NCBI GenBank assembly: GCA_002105175.1
Contig: MCGE01000011.1
Coordinates: 620,001-684,000 of the forward strand
Direction of reading: 5' to 3'
DNA from: Absidia repens
Lineage: Eukaryota; Mucoromycota; Mucoromycetes; Mucorales; Cunninghamellaceae
Length of the DNA: 64,000 bases
Shown: piece by piece, positions 24,788 through 37,668 of the stretch
Numbering within the stretch: position 1 is the stretch's first letter
Layout of the letters: every line of letters starts with the position of its first letter
The notes under the pieces: generated by a model
Told to the model about the DNA's origin: nothing
The model's input: only the letters and a program-made list of their open reading frames with translations
Databases searched by the model: none
Made by a program: the position numbers and the translations under genes

Positions 24788-27783
24788 CTAATTATCAGGG
24801 GCGTTCTGAGGGATGACAAAGAGATTGTTCAATTCTTCTTCAGTAAAGGCGGATTCACCACTAGGATTTGCGTGGGCAAGATGCAGGTTGATCATCTTGG
24901 GGAAGATACGGCCATGTTGTGATGCTTCGCCTTTGGCAAATTCATACCCCCAATTGGTCATATTACCTGGTGTCATTTCTAAACAGCTGATACGATCTAT
25001 ACATATAAAAAGAATAAAATATCATCAGATCTGAAATGAGCTTTTTTTTTTTAATTAATATTATTAGTATTCCTTCCGATGACTTACCATTTCGTAAAAG
25101 ATTTACTGCATCGCTCAAGATAGCGCGCCCCATTGTGTAAGGTAATCGAAGTCCAGTAACCTTGGTTCGCTCCACCATTGCACCAGCATAGAGTTCAACC
25201 TTGTCTGGGGTTCCATAAAGTTCCTTTAAGGCCGTTTGTACCTCTACCTTATCACTAAAGTCTTCAAACGTTTGAAGAGGCATCAACTTGAGGAATTGGC
25301 GGAATTCGTTAAAGTAGCAACAACGAAGTGAGCGTGCTTGCATGATACCCGCGATTTCAATCGGTGCCAACGCGGAAGGAGTAGCCAGTCCATTTCTATT
25401 ATCACAAAAAAAATGAAAGGTGTTGTGAGTTGAGTGACATGGAAAATATATAGACATTTATATATATAGATATATATCTTACCCTAGATCAGATGCCACT
25501 TGAGTATAGCCACGTCGCAAAAGTTTTGTCAGATCAGCGTCGCTAAAGGAGCCAGTCTTTGGATCACGGTGAGCTCCGGCCAATGGTAATCCTTTCGCTA
25601 ATTCTTCTTCAGAGGCATGTACAAAGTGTTCGTTGAAGGAAGGAAGCAAAGCATCAAATACACTTTGATCGGTGCCAGCAGGATCACCATCGCCCTTGTT
25701 GGTGTTATCTGATTGTCGTTGCTGTGGCACAGAGGAATTTGAATCGGAGGAGCTTGTGGAGGCAGCTGGAGGAGCAGAATGTTCCATCTGATTCCGCAAT
25801 TGTGGTCCCAAGGTAGCCATCACGCTATTCAACCAATCTTCGTCTTCCTTGCCAATAGCTGCATGCCATCTATAGATAATGTTGAATTCGATAGAGACTT
25901 GATTTCCATAGATAGGATAAGATGGAGTCGCAAAAGGATCCAAAAGGAAGTCGGAGCTCTGAGAAGTGCCCAAAATCGTACGAATATAATCATGAATAAT
26001 CACATTGGTAAAGCTACAAATGGTTAACCCAAAGAACAGTTGATCAGTACTCTATTTTTGTTCGACGAAATCGCTATGTGTGTATATTCTTACCATCCAG
26101 TGTTAACCAGTCGAGCAGTTTGGAAAAGTTCTTCATCCAGAGCTTTTTCGGTAGCTAAAGGTTTTCCAGGACCATAAGAGAAGCGTCCATTTTCATTGAT
26201 TTCCAACAAGTTCTTGGCAATATAATTGTGATTACGAGAGAATAATATCAATAAGGCGGCGACACCTATAAAAGAAAAACAAGATAGTATCAGTATATAT
26301 CAAAAGGAGTTCGTCGTGCCGAATAGACTAGTACTCGTGGCAATCCTGTGTTTTGTGTTACCTGGTGGTTGAATTACAAGCCGCTTGTCAAACCATTGAT
26401 CATTCTTGAGAAGACCATTCTTCATTTGACGAACAGATTCTTGATCTTTCCTATTGTATCCATACAACGACGATCTACCCCACATGTTGTTAGTTTATAA
26501 AAAGTCAATAAGCATTATTATTTTTTAAGAAAAAAAAAATCACTTACAAATCCAGATAACTTGTTGTCAAATTGCGGCCTGGTTCCTTTCGGTCAGAATA
26601 AAATACGTCATGAGTAATGATGATTGCCAAATAGAATAAAAACATGTTGATGCCACTTTGGTGAGGAGTGAATTGACCTTCAGGACGCTTTAAAAGTCGT
26701 TCAAAAACAATATGGGGAGGAGGGAGATTTTCATTGGTGGGGGCCATAGAGCGCACTGTACGGACATAATTGCTGCCGGCTTTACCCTAGTGATAAAATA
26801 AAGACAGGTCTAAGTATGACAGCGATACCAAAAAAAAAAAAAAAAAAAGTTTTCTCTTAAGAAAATAAATTACTTACCACATCAGGGAAACAAATGCTGT
26901 TGTTACTACCATCTGGTGTACGGAAATGGTGCCCCACATAGTTGATGAATGGCTTCTTAAAATCATCCTAACATAAAAGGATTCCCATTAAAAAAAGAAG
27001 TTAATACATAACAAATAAAAAGTCCGTTTTTTGCAATTGCTCTTGTTAAAATGTCCCTCACCGCGCCTACTATTCCACGAAACCCTTTGACTTACTTCAT
27101 ATACTTTGATTAAAGGCTGAGTGATTTCATTTGCTAAATCTTGTTGATCAGGACCAAGGTTTCCAAGAATGAGCATGACCGCTTCAAACGTATTCGTGCG
27201 ATCATTGATGAGGGCGTTTTCACCTAGTAGTCTAAATGGTGTATTATAAACAAAACATAAATATATAGCATTAGATAAAACATTAAACATTGCCCTCCCC
27301 CTTATAAAATAAAGTTTTGTTTATACGCCTTACCGTTCAACAATACCACGCATCAAAACACGCTTTTGTCCATGGGGAAGATGAAGGGCATCTTTGATAG
27401 CATTTGTTCGTTGAGAAGTTATACCAAACATGTGCTGAAGATTCTTGACTAGGGCTTGTGATACCCATTCGTGCCCTGTTGGTTGACTTGAGTAAGACGG
27501 ATCCAGACTTCTAAAGATAGATCGTTTCTTCTTGCCGTCCTTGTCGCTTTTGCCTTGATTTGTGTGAATCACTAGTTCCTTGAGTGTGTTCACAAGGCCA
27601 TGTACACCAGATTCATCTTCAATCGCCAACAGTTGAGAGTGTACCTTTTTGTGTGTTTGATCATTCAACAATGAATTGCCTGATTGCTATATAGAAAAAC
27701 CAAATGATTGATTGAGAATAGATCCCTTCAGATTTTAGATCAGTAATGTTTTGTTCATTTGGACTTACGGCTGTTGAAGACAT
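24788..27783 (-). CDS. Fatty-acid haem dioxygenase (linoleate diol synthase/Ppo N-domain type), no P450
   Basis: Ten exons (27783-27769, 27686-27334, 27231-27096, 26967-26878, 26786-26548, 26474-26362, 26265-26094, 26013-25483, 25395-25088, 24996-24788) give 721 residues. This is the cyclooxygenase-like animal haem peroxidase fold of fungal psi-factor oxygenases. H257 in IITHDVF is the probable distal haem His. SYLDLSSLYG forms the calcium-loop region. Y420-R-W-H423 supplies the catalytic Tyr and proximal haem His. These enzymes abstract hydrogen from linoleate or oleate to make hydroperoxides used as developmental oxylipins. Ascomycete Ppo proteins carry a C-terminal P450 for diol formation. 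Here the protein stops at a TAA soon after the peroxidase domain, and no P450 sequence lies downstream. A Ser/Gly/Asp-rich insert follows the proximal His (about 450-490). Confidence 0.9.
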
Positions 27784-28925
27784 GATAGAGGCTCCGTTAG
27801 TGACAAGAATTTTGATAAAGTTTGAAAGGGGGGAAAGACAGGGGAAAGATATTTGAATAAAGAAAAGAAGGGAAAAAAAAAAGAAAAAGCGAAGGAATAG
27901 CCTTTTATCAAAGAAGCGCTGTTTTAAAGATCCAGATATACCTTTTTAGTGACACAAAAAGCAAGAATTAAAAAAACCGTCAAAGAATGATGAATAAGAG
28001 TAATTTTTTTGAATCAACGAATTAAACAGTGCTAGGCCTAGAAAAAAAAATTGAAGTCAGTAGTCTTGAAAGATTGACTAGAATGTAGATTTACAGTAGC
28101 CGTTCCATAGTTGATTCTATGACAAGAGAAATATTTTTGATTCTTTTTTTTTTTCCTTCAAGAAGGCTGGTTCCATTTTCTCCTCTCAGTATAGTAAAAC
28201 ATTTAGTCCTAAGCCCGTGCTTAAAATATAGAGTAGGTATCACTTCGTGGAACGTTTATCATGTATGCGATTGTGGTCACACTTCTGCACGGTCGCATAA
28301 ATGCAAAAGGCTTTGTTTTGCGATTCCGTAGCAAGTTTAAATGGAGAAAACCGTATATCTTTTTTTAACCTTTTATACTGATGAGCCATAAAATGACTAT
28401 AATATTGTCACGCCTTTTTTTTTTTTCTTTTTTATTCATGTTCCTTTTTTTTTTGGACTTCCTTAAAAGCAAAATACAATGATATAATACTTTTTGTGCC
28501 TGAAAAAAGAAATTCCTAGAATATTTCAACACCCGCACCTTTCACAGCAATATGCCAAACATTGTGTGTGAGTATTCCCATCCTACCAATGAATGGTATG
28601 TCGTTATGTTTAGTCTTGCATATTCCTGTTTTTAAACACATTGAAGTAACAACCTTCAAAAGCATTATATTAAACTAACAAAAATCAAGCATCAGCACAT
28701 AGTCTTGGCCCAAGAAATAATACTACGATCAAAAGTCGTAACAAGAACGCGACATTCCGATTACCTTTCTTAATCCCACCTGTCATATCATGCAACTATT
28801 TTTAACACACACACATACGATAAAACGCTAATACAAAACACAAAAAGCAATATCGCATCATAAACACAAATAATCCAATAAAAGTAATAAAAGACAAATG
28901 ATGATAAAGCAACAAATTTTCGTTT
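27784..28925. other. Spacer with no recognised gene
   Basis: It includes the dioxygenase promoter side and the 3' side of the REX-type gene. It is AT-rich; one short open frame at 28119-28331 lacks recognisable content. Confidence 0.55.
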
Positions 28926-31360
28926 TTATTCATATTTCATAGTTGGAATAATAAAGTAACGTTTGCTTAAATTGGCTAACCTAGTCAGTTTTTTTCGGTC
29001 ATCTTCAGTACATTCTTGAACGTGTTGATCATCAGTCAGAGGTTCTCCGTTATGTGCATGGACGTTACGATGTTTCCTGTAAATAAAAAAAAAAAAAAAA
29101 AAAAACAGTGAGCACATCATTTGTTCCCACTTGCGCTCCTCCTAATCCTTATATACTTTATTTACCTTTCTTCAAGTTCCGCATCGGTACATTTCCCAGT
29201 AATCAGAATCATCGCTGTATTTGGTTCCAGGCCATCATATATCTTTTTCACATCATCCAACATCCAATTGGCAAGTTCATCCTGGCTCATGTTCTTTTTT
29301 TCCTCCTTGTCCAGTTTCACCAACACAAAATCCTTTCGAGCATGTTGTTTGATCGCTTCTTCCACTGCCAGTGCATTGGTGTTCACGGTATGAACATAAG
29401 GTTGAGTTCTCAATTCGCGGGAGCGCACCTTGTTGATGGTTGGGTTCACGTCAATCACAGCCCCTGTTTTGTTGTATCTTGCTAATGATTCGTCAATGCA
29501 GCCAAAGTAAGAATTGCCACCGAGTCCAAACATGAGTCCGTTTTTCAACTTGAGTAATATCAAATCCATTGCCGCAGTTGCATCCTCCACCGTGTTGTGT
29601 CCTTCGTTTACTGGTATCGATGGTTGTGATCTCTCGGCATCACCTAACTGCATTCCTCGATATTGCTGAATCAATCGGTTAAGATATCGCTGTGCCAAAT
29701 ATCGCAACGTTGGAGCTGGTCGCCGATCACCTTTGGGGCCATGGTAGATAACCGATGTGTCAACGATATAAGGATGTCGAAGTTTTAATGCTGTCATGTC
29801 TTTTCCAAACTTATGACCAATAAGCACAACATCACCGTGAACGTACCGTAAAATCATTTGCTGAACATCCGCAAGAGTTGTTGTCACCCCTACTAATGTG
29901 TCGGCATCGATCCCACTATAACATGTAAGATAATCAGTGATCGGAGTATCAGGCAAGATAAATTCATCCAAAAGTAGTTGGCGTGCTTTAGTAAGAAAAA
30001 AAAAAGGGGAAAGAGTGAGTTTATACATGTTTCCGAACTACTGCTTCTGTTTTTATTTATATTCGCCTTACCTGCGTTGATCAATGTCACACGGACAGGG
30101 ACATACTCGTTTCCGCATTTACACTATTTTTCATTCATCCGGACCAATATGATAAATGAAAAAAAAAAATTTTATTAGTAAATCATATGATGCACCGCAA
30201 TTTAATCAAGTTCCGTTTACCAGTGCACAATCGAGAGCAAGTATTTTGGGTTCCGCATCAGTTCCTTCCGCAGTATCCATCCATCCATCTGGTAAAGATT
30301 GGTCACCTTGTAAAGATCCGTGCAAAGGGAAGTTGTTTTCCACCAGTTCTTCTTTTGATAAGCATATTTGGTGGATAGAAGTAATATTTGCTTTCACACA
30401 TTTCCCTACCGAGCAAAAAAGAAAAAAAAGGTGGGGAGGAGGTCAGTAACTCATAGTGTGATGATCTTTTTTTGTTCTATTTTATCCTTCTTACCATCTT
30501 GAGCATCCTTCTGTTGTTGCATTTTTGTCCGTTTTGATACTACGCTCTGAGAGAATTTTTCCACCACGCCTTTCTGCTGATTTGATATGCCGAAACCAAC
30601 GCGAGCAAAGAGATCTTCCCCCGCAGCAAAAGTCGTATCCAGTCCAATGTGTTTGAAGAAGTCCGCATGTTTGTCAGTCGCAATTGCTTTGTAAACGTTT
30701 GCCGAGTTCTTTTTTGATACCACAAACTCCACTTCGCCCTGAGGATCACACAATGAAGGACAAAGAACAGGGATATCCACTACCACTGTTTTTTGAATCT
30801 TGTCGCGTTCCCTGATTTCCACCCATTTTGGTATCTTCACGTCGGCGCATAATGTCGCCAGGATAAACAAGATAGTATGCCGATATGTGGTGCTAGGTGA
30901 GATCCTGTATCGAAACAAGAATTTTGGTTGCATAATCTAGGAATAGCATTGATAAAATAAAATAAAAATCAAAGAGTCAGAAAAGGTATGACCATAATAA
31001 ACAGGGTGATATACTGCACTACTTACAAGACTCCGTTTGACTATCTTGACGTTTTGCCCAGAAGCCACGGCTTTACGGCACCTTTTCCGGTCGTTTTTGC
31101 AAAGTAAAGCTACACGAGCTTTGAATTCATCTTCAGGAGCAGTGACATTGGTAATTGTGGGTAAAGGTGGCACATCGACTTTGTGTTTTTTCTTGTGGTT
31201 GATCTTTGGCTTTTTTGGCGGCACCGCTATCGTAATATATAAAGTAAGGTTAATCAATAATAAAGTTTTCGATTTTATTATACATAAACAACATTTAGAA
31301 CTTACCTTGCCTATGTTTGGAATTATTTCCCGGAAAAGATCGTTTTCTTAAAGAAAACAT
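28926..31360 (-). CDS. REX1/REXO1-type RNA exonuclease with DxE changed to DxA
   Basis: Seven exons (31360-31306, 31226-31027, 30936-30495, 30405-30221, 30123-30072, 29985-29166, 29076-28926) encode 634 residues. The N-terminal half is basic (KKPKINHKKKHK), with a linker carrying SKEELVENNFPLH as in REX1 proteins. The DEDDh exonuclease core follows: ExoI region ILALDCAL at 287-294, RVTLIN, DEFILPDTPITDYLTCYSGI, ExoII D374 in HKFGKD, and ExoIII H441 and D446 in HNTVEDA. Family members trim the 3' ends of 5S and other structured RNAs in the nucleus. The second acidic residue of ExoI, expected as Glu in DCEM, is Ala293 here (codon GCA), so one metal ligand is missing. A C-terminal region of about 170 residues with a KxFVLVKLDKEE block is retained. 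Catalytic loss, compensation or sequence error cannot be told apart. Confidence 0.88.
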
Positions 31361-31590
31361 GACAATTCCTGTCGTGATTGTGATATATTGGAGATAAGAA
31401 GAGCAGGAAAAAGGATCCTAAAAAAAATAATACGCGGGGTTTCAATAAGCAAAATGGACATACGTTCATCAAACACTGTAATCAATAGCTAATGATAATT
31501 TTATTATAAGGATGTAAAATATACAAAAGATAGAGGATAAAAAATAATGATAACTATCTAACAGGGGAATGAAGGTGGAATAGTGTAACT

Positions 31591-34500
31591 CTACTGACTA
31601 GTATTTGATTTCAAAAAGTTGTCCCAATCTTCCCAGATAACACTATTTGGCATATTGTATACGGGAACTTCAGATGAGAGGCAAGTGGTCATGTCGAAGG
31701 ATTGATGCTGTAGAAGTGGCAGATGCTGTAATTGATGGTTGATATATTGCTGTTCCCAAGTTTGATGGTGAAGAGAATCCGGCGGAAAGGTATTGAATGT
31801 AGATGTTTCCGTCGGAAGCCAGGGCCCCAGATCCACGTCAGCTTCTTGTTGCTGCTGCTGTTGAAGCTGTTCCATGTGTTGAGCTTGCAATTGGAATGTC
31901 TGTATGGAATCAAGATCTACCTGTGTCGAAGGTTCTTGTTGTTGTTGATCTTGAGATGGGTAGGACAAGGATGCCTCACCAGTAGTTAGCCCAGTGGTAT
32001 CCATAGGTGACGAGGATGGGGATACGGAAGATGACGGTAACGATACTGATGCCCTAGAGTATGATGACAAAAACATATCTTCAGGTCGTGTGCTGATGAA
32101 GTGTCGTAGATGTGGTGGGAGTGGTGCTATCCGTCCGTCGACATCAATTGCTTGTGAAGGGAATTCCGACCTGGCATGTTTTGTTGCATGCCGATTTTCT
32201 TCATCCAATTCATCACAGGTACTACTTTTTGTTCCACCCCGATCTTGATCATCCAGTGCTGGTGATAATTCTTTGTGAACGAGCGGTGCTGCGGAATTCG
32301 CTCGTTTTCGTCGCCGTTGATGCTGTATTTTTCCGTCAGTTTCGTCTAACGTTGGTTCACCTTCTTCAAGACTAACAGAGAAGCAAGCTGCAATTGACTG
32401 GAGGATTATAGCAATTCGTGTTGATGACAGACATGGATCATGCCGAATGACTTGAGAGCACCGTAAAAGGTTCTTAGCACCCTGATTGGCTACATACAAG
32501 TTACTTCCTTTGGCATTATGCAAGAAGATGAGGGCCGCCTGAAATATGGAACTAAAAAAATGAATTTTAAAAAAAAAGTTAGATGATTTGTGTTACTTGT
32601 ATTGTTTGTTTTTGTTTTTGTTTTTTTTTAGCTTACTATACAGATATTGTCCATGGGATACATGATAGTGTAAAAGCATCCATATTCTCGGTCACAAGCA
32701 AGATGTTGTTGGCTGCTACGGTACATGCACTGAGCGCCTTGAATGCAAAATTCATATCATCTGAGTCTTGATTGGTGATAAACGGTCGATATAGCAGTAG
32801 CAATACACAATTGTAGGATAGGAATAAAATAGCTATGATTGATAGTAATAAACGGTGAGACAACTATATGTTCTATATCTGTCGACCCAATGCATACCTG
32901 AGTTCGCCGACTGATGCTTCAAATCACCCACATCATATAGCATTTCCGAAGGCAACCCCAGTTTCCAATTCTTCAAGCGTTGGTCCAGAAGATGCACCAA
33001 TGATTTATTTCGCCGGCCAGCGCGCATAGATCCAGGGGAGTGAAGACCACTAAGAACTTGACCAAATATTTGACCTAGGCAGACAGAATAGTGAAATTGA
33101 GCATAGATTGGTGTCCTCTTCTTCAAATCCACATCAGCCTGTAAAATCAAGTCAGGGACAAACGGGCGTTCAGAGAAATCCTTTGGGTGACAAGATTCCA
33201 CTTCGTACAATGATGGTAGTTCTACATCGAATTCTTGATCAGAAATAGTGACAATGCGTCCTAATTCGGCCGCAACCTAAAAAATAAAGACAATGATAAT
33301 GTTCACTATTAGCAAATCCTGTCCTCCCTTTGTTATTGTCGTGTATCATATCTTTTTTCTTACCCAACGATCCATCAAGTACGTAACATACCAAATACGT
33401 CGTCGTAATTCCATTTCGGATTCGGGCATTTGCCATCCAGAAGAGCTACGATGAAGTCCAAGATCTTGTGCCTAGAAGAAGAAGAGAAATGATGTAAATA
33501 ATTCCTATTCATCTTTGTGAGTGTAACTGTCCTTTCATTTACCATTCGTATCGCCATTCCTGTTTTAAACCAGTAACTTGTATCATCAGAATCACTTGCT
33601 GGGGGTTCCACAAACATGGTCAGGAGAATCAACGTCTGTACCGAGCTTATACGGGATCGTTTGTAGATTAGATCAAATAAACCAAGTGCCTTGTCTTGAA
33701 AAGCACACCCCATTTCAAAGAGTTCGTCATCCGTCAGTTCCAAGATGCAAGAAGGTAACGTCGATCGATCAAATATGGAAAGTGTTCGGACACTGATGGC
33801 ACACATTGCACACAAAGATATTCATCACAAGGACTAGGGTCATGATAATAATATTGTTCCAAGAATGAGAGTTTGTTAACAATGGGGCATAATATGTGGT
33901 ACTTTGTAAAATACCTACAAGTAGAAAAGAAAGAAAGGAAAAAAGTAAATGCTTATATCTTTCTTCTCGGAGGGAGTGGTTGACTTACGTTTCTACTAGA
34001 ATATCGAGTCTGTCCTGATTGATATACGGGATGGTGGCAGTAAACACAGAAGTACGGTTGAAATAGCCTTGAGGGGGGGTTTTGAGAGCTTCCGACTTGA
34101 TCAAGATATGTTCTTCTTCATCATCGTTCACCTTTTGCACAAACCAAGATGGTAATTCCCGGATTCGATGGCGTTTGTTGGAGCTAAAAAGACCTTGATG
34201 TAGTAAATGGACTCCCGAGCTCATACCAATGTACCGTGTCCGTTCATAATCTGCAATTGTGATCTTGTCCAATTTCGTGGTAATTTCATTGGTCGTATCA
34301 ATAATGTCGTTGTAGCGAAGGTTGTCTTGGATGTCTTCAATTAGCCACGGATCGGAAGTGTCATCTTTTCCCTTTCCTTTCTTGTGAGTCAATGATGAGG
34401 ATTGTCTTGTATGTTGTTTTACTGATGATAAACGCGATCGTAATACTGCTGCTTTGGCTACTGAGTTCGGCGCCGACTCCGACAGTACGCTGTTCGCTGA

Positions 34501-35269
34501 TGTTGCCGAATGTTGAGGTTCAGATGGTATTACTGCGGTAGCGAAGTTCCCTGTTGCCCCGCTTGATGTCACTGTCACGCTACCGCCATTGTCACTGTTG
34601 TCGTTATTGTTAATGTCATGGATACTGCTGATACTGCTCCGGCGGCTATTGTTGCTTTCACTGCTGATACTGTTAGTTCTGCGGCTGCTAGTTTCGTCGT
34701 AAGTGAATGTGGTTGTCGAAGTCGTCATATCCGTATCGTTTTGGCAGTGAGAATCCATGGAGTTCGACGGTATTGGCGTATTACTTTTATCACTAGATCT
34801 GTTTTGAGATTGAGTTGCTATATCCGCTGCCTTTTCGTTCGTCATTGTCGCCAGCAAAGATTCCATGCGCTTTAGCCGGGATTCCAAAGCTTCCACATAG
34901 CCATTCTTTTTAGTAAACCTAATTTCAAAAGACACACACAAAAAAAAAAAAAAAAAAGGCAGTTAGCAGGAATTCCAAAACAGAAAATGATGTAACAATA
35001 TACAGTTGATTCCATTTTTCTCATTACCCAGTGGCAGGACCTCGTTTCTTTTGTTCCACCAAGAATTTACATTCGATATTGGCACCAGCACAACTTGTAC
35101 AAGGTTTGTTGACGTCGGCATCACAGCGAGTTTTCTTCTTTCGGCAAAGGTCGCAACTTCGTTTGGCTCTCGTACGTTTAGTTCGTGGGATTGGCACAGT
35201 GGGGCGAGTATCATAATTCATTCCAGGTCGAATGTCAGGTATATTTGTATGTGACCCATTGTAATTCAT
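31591..35269 (-). CDS. Zn2Cys6 transcription factor with fungal MHR domain; apparent 1-nt frameshift
   Basis: Seven exons: 35269-35028, 34918-33989, 33914-33543, 33471-33364, 33276-32898, 32832-32637 and 32551-31591. About 1,060 residues are expected. The N-terminus has a binuclear zinc cluster C-x2-C-x6-C-x7-C-x2-C-x6-C starting SCDLCRKKKTRC, followed by a linker and a coiled-coil-like EALESRLKRMESLL dimerisation segment. After a Ser/Thr/Asn-rich stretch comes the middle homology region (YFTKYHILCPIVNKLSFLEQ, CAMCAISVRTLS, LGLHRS, RRRIWYVTYLMDR, YNCVLLLLYRPF). The C-terminus is Q-rich and acidic, a plausible activation domain. In exon 3 the conserved frame breaks between DEYL and CAMCAIS at about 33814-33816: one T appears missing from a T run on the coding strand. 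All other junctions are in phase. Target genes are unknown. Confidence 0.85.
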
Positions 35270-35519
35270 AATAAAAGTTAATATTAAAAAAAAAAATTGG
35301 AAAAAGCGGAGAAAGAAGGAAAATAGAGACAACAAGAAAAAAAAAAAGAAAAAAAGACACAATAAATTCAAGCAGCGCCTGCAGGCCATGTTGTTTTATT
35401 CATAGCAAATGTTCTGTATTTATTGTTATAATATACAAAGAAGAGAAAAAGACTAATGTGACTAATAAATAATACAACAATAACTAAATAACTAATCTAC
35501 AAAATTCATTGAAAAAATT

Positions 35520-37383
35520 CTAATCTAAATTGTTCTTGAGAGTAGGCAGGACCAAATTGTTGCGTTTGCTTAAAAGTTGGTCATGGATGACATTCATAGC
35601 AGTAACAGCACAAGATTCTTCAATGACACAAGAAATATTGATTTCAGAGGCACCTTGAGAGATCATTTCAATATTCACACCAGCTGAAGCCAAAGTAGTA
35701 AACATCATACCGGCGATACCCACCATGTTCTTCATTTGTTTTCCGACCAGGGACAGAATGGCCATATTTTGTAACACATCCACTGCACCAACAGACCGTA
35801 ATCCTTCAATGACACGTGCCAAATCCTTATCAGCACTGTCTACACCCAACGCCATAGACACATGCACTTCAGAGGTCGAAATCAAGTCAACAACCACACC
35901 ATATCGGTCCAACGTCGAAAAGATTTTTGCAAAAAAGCCATGACTGACGCTTTTTCGATTAGAATGAACATTGAGCACAATCACACCATCCTTGATAGTA
36001 ACAGCTGTGGGATACTTGCGAGATAAATCCAAAGAATAACCATTTTCGGCTAAGATTTTTGGGGAGTGAGGTGATGATGTGCCATCCTTGCTGACGTTGT
36101 CGGTAGGGAACACTACAGTACCAGGACCAAGTGGGTTTTCGACATTTTTGATGCGAATAGGTATATGAGATCGGATGACTTGCTCCATGGTAAAGGGGTG
36201 GATCACTTCAGAACCATAATAGGTTAATTCTGCAGCTTCCTCAGGTGTGATGATAGGTAAAAGACGTGCTGATTTGACCTTGCGAGGATCTGCTGTAAAG
36301 ATACCATCCACTTCCTTCCATACTTGAAGTTCTTCGGCACCAAGACCCACTGCCGTCAATGCTGCACATAAGTCTGTGTAACCTCTTCCCACTGTAGTCA
36401 ATAAACTGCCAGGTACAATCCCAAAGAAGCCTAATGCCCAAAAAGAGAAATTTTAAAAAGTTTAATATAAAATCCATGATAATCATGATATTTTTGTTCT
36501 TACCAGTGACCACAGGTACCTTGTTTCCACATGCCAATACCGCATCAGCCATCTTTTCAGCAAGATAATCATAGAATGTTTGATCCAAGACTTCGAATTC
36601 GCGGTCAATGATGTTATCCAGAGACACAAATTGGGCATCCACACCCTAAAAATCAACAAAATCAATATATCTATGAGTCACCGCCCGTCTATTATATATA
36701 TATATATATATATCTATAATACAAAGCAACTCACCCTATCCACCAATACAGCAGCTACGATCCGACATGACAATTTTTCACCAGCACCAATGATGATATC
36801 GCGAGACCGAGGAGAGATTTCATTAATGATTTGAGCAGCTTTCAAAAACGAGGTCAACTTTTCACAGTCGTATTCAATATCGGCAATCAAATTCTTTCGG
36901 ATGGTGTCGTCCTTGATCATATCATTTGCTACTTGAGTGTGTTCCTTTTTGATCATTTCCAATTCTTCCCAAAATCCATCACAGCCAGGTTGTAAGGCAA
37001 AGTTAGCAGCACGAATGAGTCGGTTAGTTGTCCCATTTTGCTTGCTTTCACCACTTCTAGCCGAGCATACCACCACTAGTCGATTTTGCTTTACATATTC
37101 CCTAATTTAGAGAAGTACCAAAAAATTGCGTTAGTTCCATTTATTCCGTGTTGAATGCAATGATAGTATCCTTGATCATGACTTTTTCTTTTTCTTGATC
37201 AAATCTCTTTTTCTGTTTTCCCCCTTGTATTTTTTTTTCTGTTTGGTTTCCCGCTTTTTATACTTACTTTACCACTTGATTGGCAATATTATCCAGGAAT
37301 TTACCAACACTGGTGCCGCCAAATTTTTGAACCACCCACGGGAGATCAGGATTGTTGTAGTATTGCAATTCGGAGGAAGGCAT
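35520..37383 (-). CDS. HOM3: Aspartate kinase (fungal Hom3 type)
   Basis: Exons 37383-37268, 37101-36735, 36645-36504 and 36430-35520 give 511 residues, close to fungal aspartokinases. It phosphorylates L-aspartate with ATP in the first step of threonine, methionine and homoserine synthesis. The N-terminal kinase motif KFGGTSVG is at residues 20-27. GFFG and TTVGRGYTD form the nucleotide/aspartate region, and VDGIFTADPRKV is the conserved ADP-binding segment. Two ACT modules occupy the C-terminal third (EVHVSMAL and SEINISCVI), which normally mediate threonine feedback. Intron 2 (36646-36734) contains an (AT)n stretch near 36693-36715. The C-terminus is complete. It lies between the transcription factor and cyclin C on the same strand, with no evidence of shared regulation. 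Confidence 0.96.
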
Positions 37384-37668
37384 ATCGGTAAATAGTATTA
37401 TTCAATCTAAAAAAGAAGAGAAAGAGAAGTCCAAGAATAAAAAAAAAAAAAAAAATGTGAGTCAAAATATCATGGAATTTTGATCGTCCAATGAAAAGTC
37501 AAAAAACCCAACACTTGATTTTAAAGATCCGCACTGATTCCATATGATAGAATTTTTTATTGCTGGTTTTCAAAAAAAAAAAAAAAAAAAAGGATTGGAT
37601 ATCATTGTATCAAACAATATAAAAAGGGGATTGTAAACTATGTGTGTCTTCTATATAACTACAGGGTA

